From: DASUAS01 sp036502765
Lineage (GTDB): Bacteria > Actinomycetota > Acidimicrobiia > IMCC26256 > DASPTH01
Direction: 5' to 3'
DNA length: 5,743 bases
NCBI GenBank assembly: GCA_036502765.1
Contig: DASXXX010000146.1
Span: 1-5,743, forward strand
Shown here: one piece after another, positions 1-5,743 of the stretch
How positions within the stretch are numbered: position 1 is the stretch's first letter
How the letters are laid out: each line of letters begins with the position of its first letter
Made by a program: the position numbers and the translations under genes
Notes under the pieces: model-generated
The model's input: only the letters and a program-made list of their open reading frames with translations
The model's database searches: none
Told to the model about the DNA's origin: nothing

Positions 1-855
1 GAGGTGGGCACCGACGAGCAGAAGGCGCGCTTCCTCCCGACGATGGCGTCGAGTGAGATCGTGTGGGCGCAGGCGTGGAGCGAACCGAACGCCGGCTCCG
101 ACCTCGCGGCCATCCGCTCCACCGGAGTGCTCAGCGACGACCGCACGGAGTGGGTGCTCAACGGCCAGAAGATCTGGGCGTCGCGCGCGGTGTGGGCCGA
201 CTGGTGCTTCGGCATCTTCCGCACCGATCCCGACTCCGAGCGTCACCGCGGTCTCACCTTCGTGTTGGTGCCGCTCGACTCGCCCGGTGTGACCGTGCGT
301 CCGATCGCGCAGCTCGACGGCGACACCGGCTTCGCCGAGATCTTCTTCGACGACGTGCACGTGCCGGTCGAGAACACGTTGGGTGACGTCAACCAGGGTT
401 GGCGTGTCGCCATGGCCACGGCCGGGTTCGAGCGCGGTGTGAGCCTGCGCAGCCCGGCGCGCTTCAGCGCCACCGCCGACCGGTTGGTCGCCCTCTGGCG
501 CGGGCACGCCGACCCGTCTGACACTGCACTGAGCGACGCGGTGGTCGACGCGTGGATGCAGGCCGAGGGCTACAAGCTGCACACCGCCATGACCGTCACC
601 CGCATGATCGAGGGCGGCACCATCGGCGCCGAGGCGAGCCTCAACAAGATCTTCTGGAGCGAGTTGGACGTCCGCATGCACGAGCTCGCGCTCGACATCG
701 CCGGCCCCGAGGCCGAACGCATGGACGGCGAGTTCGAGCGCTGGGTCGACGGCTTCCTGTTCTCGCTCTCGGGCCCGATCTACGCGGGCACCAACGAGAT
801 CCAGCGCAACATCATCGCCGACCGCGTCCTCCAACTTCCTCGTAGCAGCACCTGA
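1..855 (+). CDS. Acyl-CoA dehydrogenase, FadE-type catalytic subunit (5' partial)
   Basis: FAD-dependent enzyme expected to introduce an alpha-beta double bond into an acyl-CoA in the cytoplasm. The frame is open from base 1 and enters at GTDEQKARFLP, normally about 100 residues into this family, so the N-terminal helical domain lies upstream; the GTG at 4 is not a real start. Visible in order: SEPNAGSD of the beta domain (79-102), NGQKIWAS (160-183), the FFDDVHVP segment (346-366), helix G with FERG (427-438), and the C-terminal IYAGTNEIQR (778-807). The medium-chain enzyme has its catalytic Glu in YEGT; here that residue is Ala (784-786). The Glu of FERG (430-432) matches the alternative base position used by long-chain and isovaleryl-CoA dehydrogenases. 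The RxQ(F/Y)G FAD-contact motif is absent but present in the next gene, suggesting a heteromer. The TGA overlaps the next ATG (TGATG). The family is secure; the substrate is unknown. Confidence 0.93.
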   Translation, partial: EVGTDEQKARFLPTMASSEIVWAQAWSEPNAGSDLAAIRSTGVLSDDRTEWVLNGQKIWASRAVWADWCFGIFRTDPDSERHRGLTFVLVPLDSPGVTVRPIAQLDGDTGFAEIFFDDVHVPVENTLGDVNQGWRVAMATAGFERGVSLRSPARFSATADRLVALWRGHADPSDTALSDAVVDAWMQAEGYKLHTAMTVTRMIEGGTIGAEASLNKIFWSELDVRMHELALDIAGPEAERMDGEFERWVDGFLFSLSGPIYAGTNEIQRNIIADRVLQLPRSST

Positions 856-1781
856 TGCGCTTCGCGTTCACCGACGACCAGAAGCTGTTCGCGGAAGGTC
901 TGCGCGACCTGCTCGACAAGGAGTGCACGCCCGCGCACGTGCGCGCCGCGTGGGACGACGGCGCCGGCCACGACTTCACGCTGTGGAACCACCTGGCGGA
1001 GATGGGTGTGTTCGGCATGCTCGTCCCCGAGGCCGCGGGTGGGCTCGGCGGCACCGAGGTCGACCTCGTCCTGCTCCTCGAAGAGCTCGGCCGCGCCGCG
1101 GTGCCGGGTCCGGTGTTCGAGACCGCGGCGGTCGTCGCACCCGCGCTCGGTGACGGCGCCACCGTCGGCACCGCTGTCCTCGACGGTTCGCCGTACGTGC
1201 CGCACGCGCACGTGGCATCGGTGGTGCTCGTCCCTGCCGGAGCAGTGCGCACCGAGGGCGCGACCCTCACCGCGGTCGACTCGATCGACGGCGGCCGCCG
1301 CCTCTTCACCGTCGACGGCCCGGTCGAACCGTTCGCCTACGACGAAGCGCTGGCCTTCGACCGCGGCGCGCTGGCCGCCGCCGCCTACCTCGTCGGGCTG
1401 AGCGAGCGCATGATCGACGTCGCCGCCGAGTACGCCCGCCAACGCGAGCAGTACGGGCGCCCCATCGGTGTGAACCAGGCGGTGAAGCACCTGCTGGCCG
1501 ACGCGCTGCTGAAGGTCGAGTTCGCCAAACCCGCGGTGTACCGCGCCGCCTGGTCGGTGGCCGAGGGCGAACCGACGCGCGCTCGTGACGTGTCCATGGC
1601 CAAGGCGTTCGCGAGCGACGCCGCCTACCGCACGAGCCGCAGCGCCATGCAGGTGCACGGCGCCATCGGCTACACGTGGGAAGCCGATCTCCAGCTCTGG
1701 ATGAAGAAGGCGTGGGCCCTCCAACGCGCCTGGGGCGATGCCACCTTCCACCGACGACGCGTGGCCGAGGCCGTCCTGTGA
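855..1781 (+). CDS. Short acyl-CoA dehydrogenase-like subunit (FadE-type, likely heteromer partner)
   Basis: This 308-residue protein belongs to the acyl-CoA dehydrogenase fold but is short against the usual 380 or so. The N-terminal helical domain is recognisable (FTDDQKLFAEGLRDLL, then LVPEAAGGLGG around residues 55-66). The middle beta domain is shrunken to roughly residues 95-165 and lacks the EPxAGSD motif. The C-terminal helical domain keeps RxQYGxPIG followed by NQAVKH (residues 197-212), which contacts FAD across subunits in this family, and HGAIGYTWEADL (268-279). The YEGT catalytic segment is replaced by AWGD (292-295), and helix G has FDRG (168-171), so no normal catalytic Glu is evident. 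In M. tuberculosis, adjacent FadE genes of this kind form alpha2beta2 dehydrogenases for steroid acyl-CoAs; the same is inferred here with the preceding gene. The ATG shares one base with the upstream stop and has no clear ribosome binding site, consistent with translational coupling. Confidence 0.9.
   Translation: MRFAFTDDQKLFAEGLRDLLDKECTPAHVRAAWDDGAGHDFTLWNHLAEMGVFGMLVPEAAGGLGGTEVDLVLLLEELGRAAVPGPVFETAAVVAPALGDGATVGTAVLDGSPYVPHAHVASVVLVPAGAVRTEGATLTAVDSIDGGRRLFTVDGPVEPFAYDEALAFDRGALAAAAYLVGLSERMIDVAAEYARQREQYGRPIGVNQAVKHLLADALLKVEFAKPAVYRAAWSVAEGEPTRARDVSMAKAFASDAAYRTSRSAMQVHGAIGYTWEADLQLWMKKAWALQRAWGDATFHRRRVAEAVL
1767..1770 (+). promoter_or_regulatory. Ribosome binding site (GAGG) supporting the GTG start at 1778
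   Basis: GAGG lies 7 bases before GTG 1778, inside the last codons of the upstream gene. It supports starting the ligase at 1778 rather than at the in-frame ATG at 1676, which would overlap the dehydrogenase subunit by about 100 bases and add 34 residues with no resemblance to the ligase family. Confidence 0.55.
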
Positions 1782-3352
1782 CCCGCGCCGATCTCGAATT
1801 CGGCACGATCCCGGCGCTCGTGCGCGCCAGCGCCGAGCGCTTCCCCGATCTGGACGGGCTGGTCGACGGCGATCTTCGCCTCACGTTCCCCGAGCTCGCG
1901 GCGCGCATCGAGGAGACCTCGCGCGCGTTCATCGCCGCCGGACTGCAACCCGGTGACCGGGTCGGGGTGTGGGCGCCGAACATCGCCGAGTGGGTCTTCG
2001 CCGCGCTCGGTGCCATCGGTGCCGGCGGCGTGCTCGTGCCGCTCAACACGCGGTTCAAGGGCGCGGAGGCCGCATACGTGCTGGGACGCGGCGGCGCACG
2101 CTTCCTCTGCACTGTCACCGGCTTCCTCGACACCGACTACGTGGCGATGCTCCGCGACGCCGGGATGCCCGACACGCTCGAGCACGTGGTCGTGCTGCAG
2201 GGCGACGCCCCGGACGGCAGCACCGCGTTCGCCGACTTCCTCGCGCGCGCGAACGAGGTGTCGAGCGCCGACGCCCGCGCCCGCGCCGACGCGATCGGCC
2301 CCGACGACATCGCCGACATCATCTTCACGTCGGGCACCACGGGGCAGCCGAAGGGTGCGATGACCACCCACGCGCAGACCTTGCGCACGTTCGACGCCTG
2401 GGCGAACACGGTGGGGCTCGAACGCGGCGACCGCTACCTCGTGGTCAACCCCTTCTTCCACACGTTCGGCTACAAGGCCGGGATCATCGCCTGCTTCATC
2501 CAGGGCGCGACCATCGTGCCCGAGCCCATCTTCGACGTCCCCGCCGTGCTGGCCCACGTGGCGGCCGAGCGCATCACGATGCTGCCGGGCCCGCCGACGC
2601 TGTACCTGTCGATCCTCGACCACCCCGACCGCGACGCGTTCGACCTGTCGTCACTGCGGCTCGCGGTCACCGGTGCCGCCGCGGTGCCGGTCGAGATGAT
2701 CCGGCGCATGCGTGAGGAGCTCACCTTCCAGACCATCGTGACCGCGTACGGGCTCACCGAGACCACCGGCACCGTGTCGATCTGCCGGCCGGACGACGAT
2801 CCCGAGACCATCTCGCACACGTCGGGACGCGCCATCGAGGGCCTCGAGGTGCAGATCGTCGACGACGACGGCAACGAGGTGCCGCGCGGCGACGCGGGCG
2901 AGATCGTGTGTCGGGGCTACAACGTGATGGTCGGCTACTTCGAAGACGACGCCGCGACGCGCGAGGCGATCGATGCCGACGGTTGGTTGCACACGGGCGA
3001 CATCGGCGTGATGGACGAGCGCGGCTACCTGCAGATCACCGACCGCAAGAAGGACATGTTCATCGTCGGTGGGTTCAACGTTTACCCGGCCGAGGTGGAG
3101 AACGCGATCCTCGGCCATCCCGACGTGGCGCAGGTCGCGGTGGTCAGTGCCCCCGACACGCGCATGGGCGAGGTGGGCGTCGCGTTCGTGGTGCCGCGCG
3201 CGGGGACGACCGTCGACACCGACGAGTTGCTGGCGTGGTGTGCGCCGCGCATGGCCAACTACAAGGTGCCGCGCCGCGCCGTCGTGGTCGACGCCCTCCC
3301 GGTGAACGCGAGCGGCAAGGTCCTCAAGTACGAGTTGCGGGAACGAGTCTGA
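1778..3352 (+). CDS. fadD3: FadD3-like acyl-CoA ligase (AMP-forming)
   Basis: ANL-superfamily adenylating enzyme that converts a carboxylic acid, ATP and CoA to an acyl-CoA via an acyl-AMP. The GTG start gives 524 residues, normal for the family. Core motifs are intact: P-loop TSGTTGQPKG (184-193), YGLTET (324-329), GWLHTGD (402-408) with the ribose-binding Asp, the hinge region DRKKDM (422-427) followed by GGFNVYPAEVE, and catalytic Lys514 in NASGKVLK. Segments such as NPFFHTFGYKAG and ITMLPGPPTLY resemble, from memory, M. tuberculosis FadD3, the ligase for HIP, the propanoate side-chain remnant of steroid rings C/D. That makes a steroid-derived or other bicyclic acid a reasonable substrate guess, but related FadD paralogues exist and specificity cannot be read directly. 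It overlaps the upstream stop by GTGA, suggesting coupled translation. The function class is certain; the symbol is a best match only. Confidence 0.88.
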   Translation: MTRADLEFGTIPALVRASAERFPDLDGLVDGDLRLTFPELAARIEETSRAFIAAGLQPGDRVGVWAPNIAEWVFAALGAIGAGGVLVPLNTRFKGAEAAYVLGRGGARFLCTVTGFLDTDYVAMLRDAGMPDTLEHVVVLQGDAPDGSTAFADFLARANEVSSADARARADAIGPDDIADIIFTSGTTGQPKGAMTTHAQTLRTFDAWANTVGLERGDRYLVVNPFFHTFGYKAGIIACFIQGATIVPEPIFDVPAVLAHVAAERITMLPGPPTLYLSILDHPDRDAFDLSSLRLAVTGAAAVPVEMIRRMREELTFQTIVTAYGLTETTGTVSICRPDDDPETISHTSGRAIEGLEVQIVDDDGNEVPRGDAGEIVCRGYNVMVGYFEDDAATREAIDADGWLHTGDIGVMDERGYLQITDRKKDMFIVGGFNVYPAEVENAILGHPDVAQVAVVSAPDTRMGEVGVAFVVPRAGTTVDTDELLAWCAPRMANYKVPRRAVVVDALPVNASGKVLKYELRERV

Positions 3353-3354
3353 AC

Positions 3355-4125
3355 ATGGAGCTGGTTGCTGGATCGCGCCGACACGAAGACACTCGCGCCA
3401 TCGTGACCGGCGCCGGGTCCGGCATCGGTCGGGCCACCGCGGCGCGTCTCGCGTCGGAGGGGGCACGGGTCGCGTGCTTCGACGTGAAGGGCCACGACGA
3501 CACCGCGGCCGAGATCGTCGCCGCCGGCGGGCACGCATGGGGCTACGACTGCGACGTCACCGACGAAGGGGCCGTCCGCCGCGCTGTCGATCTCGCGTTC
3601 TCCGAGCTCGGGGGCCTCACGTTGGTGTGCAACGTCGCGGGGATCGGGCAGTTCTACCGGACCGAGACCCTCGATCCCGCCGTGTTCGACCGCATCATCG
3701 CGGTGAACCTCCGCGGCACGTTCCTGGTGTGTCGCTTCGCGCTGCCACACATGCTGGAGGCAGGCGGCGGCGTCATCGTCAACACGACGTCGGTGTCGGG
3801 CATCGTCGGCAACCCGTGGAACGTGGCGTACGCGGCCTCGAAGGGTGGCGTGCTCATGCTCACCAAGGCGTTGGCCGCCGAGTACCGCCACCGCGGCGTG
3901 CGCGTCAACGGCATCGCGCCGGGCATGGTCGCGACCGAGCTCAGCGCCGGCTTCACCGAGTTCTTCGCGAACGAGGACATCGACCTCAGCGAGTTCGGGC
4001 GCGGGCAGCCGGTGCGCGCGGCGTCGCCCGACGAGGTCGCGGCCACGTTCGCGTTCGTCGCGTCGGCCGACGCCGCGTACATGTCGGGCGCGATCATCGT
4101 GCTCGACGGCGGCGCGACCGCGTGA
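3355..4125 (+). CDS. Short-chain dehydrogenase/reductase (classical SDR, NAD-type)
   Basis: A 256-residue classical SDR, a cytoplasmic NAD(P)-dependent alcohol/ketone oxidoreductase. The Rossmann motif TGAGSGIG is at residues 18-25. Asp43 ends the second beta strand (ACFDVKG), which usually favours NAD over NADP. CDVTD at 66-70 contacts adenine, and NVAG at 93-96 replaces the common NNAG. The catalytic tetrad is complete: Asn118, Ser146, Tyr159 and Lys163 (YAASK). The C-terminal GAIIVLDGG is typical. ATG 3355 is chosen because it is 2 bases after the ligase stop; the next in-frame start candidate, GTG at codon 17, would remove the first strand. Only a weak GAG (3345-3347) precedes it, so coupling to the ligase is likely. 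In this operon it probably interconverts a hydroxyl and a keto group on a CoA thioester or its ring, for instance a 3-hydroxyacyl-CoA step; that role is inference, as SDR substrates are not predictable from sequence. Confidence 0.92.
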   Translation: MELVAGSRRHEDTRAIVTGAGSGIGRATAARLASEGARVACFDVKGHDDTAAEIVAAGGHAWGYDCDVTDEGAVRRAVDLAFSELGGLTLVCNVAGIGQFYRTETLDPAVFDRIIAVNLRGTFLVCRFALPHMLEAGGGVIVNTTSVSGIVGNPWNVAYAASKGGVLMLTKALAAEYRHRGVRVNGIAPGMVATELSAGFTEFFANEDIDLSEFGRGQPVRAASPDEVAATFAFVASADAAYMSGAIIVLDGGATA

Positions 4126-4157
4126 GCGCGAGCGAACACCGCATCGAGGCGTCTTGA
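4122..4157 (+). other. Possible 11-codon bridging reading frame between SDR and thiolase-like genes
   Basis: GTG 4122 overlaps the SDR stop as GTGA. The frame runs 11 codons (MSASEHRIEAS) to TGA 4155-4157, which itself overlaps the proposed TTG start of the next gene as TTGA. Such a minicistron could carry ribosomes across the 28-base gap. The peptide resembles nothing I know, and frames this short arise easily by chance in GC-rich DNA. It is listed as a possibility, not as a confident gene. Confidence 0.15.
4146..4149 (+). promoter_or_regulatory. Weak ribosome binding site (GAGG) before the TTG start at 4154
   Basis: GAGG is followed by only 4 bases before TTG 4154, closer than ideal. It is the only purine-rich site in the gap and supports the TTG start, since no in-frame ATG or GTG lies close enough to give a family-like N-terminus. 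Confidence 0.35.
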
Positions 4158-5635
4158 GCCGAGCCCTCCCGGTCGTCGTCGGTGTCGGGCAAGTCACCCG
4201 GCGTGACGACGAAGACGTCGCGCTCGCGGAGCCACTGACCCTGCTGCTCGATGCCGCGCGCGCCGCCGAGGCCGATGCCGGCGCGCGCCTGCTCGACCGC
4301 GTCGACGAGATCGACCTCATGCCGATCGGTGCGTGGTCCTACGACGACCTCCCGGGCGTGGTGGTCGAGCGGCTCGGACTCGACCCGGCGCGGGTGCGAG
4401 CGCGTGAACACCGGGTCGGCGGCGAGACCTCGATCCGGGCGCTCGACGCCGCGTCGGCGCGGATCGCCGCGGGCGACGCGCGTGTCGTGCTGCTCGCGGG
4501 CGCCGAGGGGACGCGCGCGGTGACCCGCGCCCGGCGTTCCGGCGTCGAGTTGCCCTGGACGCCTCCTGGCTCGCGCTCCACGATCCCGACGATGGATCCG
4601 GTGCTGCAGCGAGCCGCCGCCGTCGGCATCGGGCGTGCGATGCACTGCTTCCCGCTCTACGAGCAGGGCCTGCGCGAGTACGAGGGCGTGAGCGTCGCCG
4701 ACGCCCAAGCCGAATCGGGCCTGCTCTGGGCGCGCCTCACGGAAGTTGCCGCGGCCAATCCGTACGCGTGGTCACGCGTGGCGCGCAGTCCGCATGCCGT
4801 CGCCGAGGTCGGACCCGACAACCGCATGATCTCGTTCCCGTATCCGAAGTCGCTGGTGGCGAATCCGTACGTGAACCAGGGCGCGGCGCTGCTCGTGACC
4901 GATGCGGAGACCGCACGCGCCGCCGGCATCCCCGAGGATCGTTGGGTGCACCCGATCGGCGGTGCCGGGTCTGACGAGCCGACCGACCCGCGGGCCCGCG
5001 TCGCGTACCACCACGTCCCTGCCCTCGACGTCACCGTGCGCGACGTGCAGGAGGTCACCGGGACGACCGCCGACGAGTACGAAGTGGTCGAGCTCTACAG
5101 CTGCTTTCCGGCGATGCCGAAGTTGACGCGCCGCGCGCTGGGACGCGACGTCAGCGCGTCGATCTCGGTGACCGGCGGTCTCTCGTTCTTCGGCGGGCCC
5201 GGCAGCAACTACCTGACCCATTCGCTGGCCGCGATGGTCGAGCGTCTCCGCGCCGACGGCGGCACCGGTTTCGTGCACGGCGTCGGCATGTTCAACACCA
5301 AGCACCACGCGCTGGTGCTGCGTGATCACCCTCGTGACGACGGCAGCTATCCCGCACCTCGCCACGACATCGGCGTGCCCCGACCGCCCGTCACCGAGGC
5401 GGTGCCGGTGGTCGAGGACTACGTGGGCCCGGCGACGATCGTCACGTACACCGTGATGTTCGACCGCGACGGCACGCCGGGATCCGGCGCAGTGATCTGC
5501 ACGGGGGCGCACGGCGAACGGGTGGCAGCGGCCGTGCACGACCGCGACACGCTGGAGCAGCTCACCGACGGATCGGAACCGATCGGCACCGAGGGAACGG
5601 TCGCGATCGGCGACCTTCCGGAATTCGTGATCTGA
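4154..5635 (+). CDS. Thiolase-like protein type 1 (acetyl-CoA acetyltransferase-like, SCP2-thiolase related)
   Basis: A 493-residue thiolase-fold protein with a distinct C-terminal domain, the architecture of mycobacterial thiolase-like protein type 1 (TLP1). The N-terminus VVVGVGQVTRR (7-17) is characteristic and fixes the start at TTG 4154, because no closer ATG or GTG exists in frame. Aligning by eye to SCP2-type thiolases, the nucleophile Cys region reads VGGETSIRA (88-96) with Thr92 at the Cys position. The HDCF-like motif becomes YSCF (315-318). The GHP motif becomes GGPG (347-350), so the His is lost. The last catalytic segment reads GVGMFNTKHH (376-385), without Cys. Residues from about 405 to the end form an extra small beta-rich domain like the additional C-terminal domain of TLP1. 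It probably does not perform normal thiolysis; it could bind an acyl-CoA, assist an aldolase/thiolase step, or catalyse an unknown reaction. The fold is certain; the activity is unknown. Confidence 0.88.
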   Translation: MSRALPVVVGVGQVTRRDDEDVALAEPLTLLLDAARAAEADAGARLLDRVDEIDLMPIGAWSYDDLPGVVVERLGLDPARVRAREHRVGGETSIRALDAASARIAAGDARVVLLAGAEGTRAVTRARRSGVELPWTPPGSRSTIPTMDPVLQRAAAVGIGRAMHCFPLYEQGLREYEGVSVADAQAESGLLWARLTEVAAANPYAWSRVARSPHAVAEVGPDNRMISFPYPKSLVANPYVNQGAALLVTDAETARAAGIPEDRWVHPIGGAGSDEPTDPRARVAYHHVPALDVTVRDVQEVTGTTADEYEVVELYSCFPAMPKLTRRALGRDVSASISVTGGLSFFGGPGSNYLTHSLAAMVERLRADGGTGFVHGVGMFNTKHHALVLRDHPRDDGSYPAPRHDIGVPRPPVTEAVPVVEDYVGPATIVTYTVMFDRDGTPGSGAVICTGAHGERVAAAVHDRDTLEQLTDGSEPIGTEGTVAIGDLPEFVI

Positions 5636-5660
5636 GAGCTACGGTTTCCGAACGCGATCT

Positions 5661-5666
5661 GAGGAG
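5661..5666 (+). promoter_or_regulatory. Strong ribosome binding site (GAGGAG) of the aldehyde dehydrogenase gene
   Basis: GAGGAG is followed by 5 bases (AAAAG) and GTG 5672. It is the best Shine-Dalgarno match in the window. It fixes the GTG start and suggests this gene is translated independently rather than by overlap with the preceding gene. Confidence 0.8.
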
Positions 5667-5671
5667 AAAAG

Positions 5672-5743
5672 GTGAACCAGGACAAGTTCTTCATCGGCGG
5701 TGACTGGGTCGACCCGGCGGGCTCCGACCAACTCGCCGTGATC
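5672..5743 (+). CDS. Aldehyde dehydrogenase, N-terminal fragment (3' partial)
   Basis: Only 24 codons lie in the window. The translation after the GTG start begins MNQDKFFIGGDWVDPAGSD and continues QLAVI. The FFIGGDWV-DPAGS pattern, followed by a short hydrophobic strand, is the standard N-terminus of NAD(P)-dependent aldehyde dehydrogenases, which oxidise aldehydes to acids with a catalytic Cys far downstream of this fragment. The start is set by the strong GAGGAG upstream. The gene follows the thiolase-like gene by 36 bases on the same strand, so it probably belongs to the same transcript and would handle an aldehyde intermediate of the pathway; that role is inference. The catalytic residues and C-terminus are outside the window, so the subfamily cannot be given. 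Confidence 0.82.
   Translation, partial: MNQDKFFIGGDWVDPAGSDQLAVI

Noticed and set aside
780..1751. Long open frame on the - strand (323 codons) opposite the second dehydrogenase.
   Set aside because: The translation is Arg/Val/Gly/His-rich with no family resemblance and lies opposite a confident gene; GC-rich DNA commonly gives such shadows.
1796..1808. GAATTCGGCACGA resembles the EcoRI adaptor used in cDNA libraries, raising the question of vector contamination.
   Set aside because: It lies in frame in codons 7-11 of the ligase and encodes EFGTI, which fits the family's N-terminus; the flanking sequence has matching composition and no further adaptor bases follow.
1670..2623. Long open frame on the - strand (317 codons) opposite the ligase.
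   Set aside because: It has low-complexity composition with no domain and is fully explained by codon bias of the real gene on the + strand.
2908..3354. Upstream extension of the SDR frame into the ligase gene, which could suggest a fusion protein.
   Set aside because: The extension is an Arg/Gly-rich shadow of the ligase, and ATG 3355 gives a normal-length SDR.
3845..4153. Upstream extension of the thiolase-like frame into the SDR gene.
   Set aside because: The translation is Ser/Arg/Thr-rich shadow of the SDR; the family-like sequence begins directly after TTG 4154.
3259..4320. Long open frame on the - strand (353 codons) opposite the SDR.
   Set aside because: It spans three real genes and their junctions, is Arg/Ala/Val-rich and has no recognisable motif.
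5681..5694. ACAAGTTCTTCAT partly matches the KstR2 operator consensus (AnCAAGnnCTTGnT), tempting because FadD3 genes are often KstR2-regulated.
   Set aside because: It sits inside the first codons of the aldehyde dehydrogenase (DKFF), its palindrome is imperfect, and it is in mid-operon rather than at a promoter. The match is best explained by coding sequence.

Overview
The window is very GC-rich, with G or C at most third codon positions, and is packed with genes on the + strand only. Base composition, GTG and TTG starts, stop/start overlaps and the protein families (FadE-type acyl-CoA dehydrogenase pair, FadD3-type CoA ligase, thiolase-like protein type 1) point to an actinobacterium, possibly Acidimicrobiia or a mycobacterial/rhodococcal relative. 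The species cannot be named from this sequence.

Layout: (1) 1-855, an acyl-CoA dehydrogenase cut off at its 5' end. (2) 855-1781, a second, short acyl-CoA dehydrogenase-like subunit sharing one base with gene 1. (3) 1778-3352, a FadD3-like acyl-CoA ligase with a 4-base GTGA overlap. (4) 3355-4125, a short-chain dehydrogenase/reductase starting 2 bases later. (5) 4154-5635, a thiolase-like protein with an extra C-terminal domain, probably starting at TTG. (6) 5672 to the window end, the first 24 codons of an aldehyde dehydrogenase behind a strong ribosome binding site. The longest stretch without a confident gene is 36 bases, and no terminator, tRNA, mobile element or CRISPR array is visible. 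The tight spacing suggests one operon that extends beyond both ends.

Working model (inference): the ligase makes a CoA thioester from a carboxylic acid. The two dehydrogenase subunits form a heteromeric FAD enzyme that introduces the alpha-beta double bond. The SDR oxidises or reduces a hydroxyl/keto group, and the thiolase-like protein acts on or binds an acyl-CoA. The aldehyde dehydrogenase oxidises an aldehyde intermediate to an acid. FadD3 of Mycobacterium tuberculosis activates the steroid C/D-ring remnant HIP, so a steroid or polycyclic terpenoid substrate is plausible, but the window does not prove it. No hydratase, classical thiolase with intact catalytic residues, or transcription regulator is present here.

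The most interesting points are the complementary split of active-site elements between the two dehydrogenase subunits, the loss of all recognisable thiolase catalytic residues in gene 5, and the gene 4/5 junction, where an 11-codon reading frame exactly bridges the two genes. I found no clear sign of a wholly new type of system; this looks like an accessory catabolic operon with an unknown substrate.
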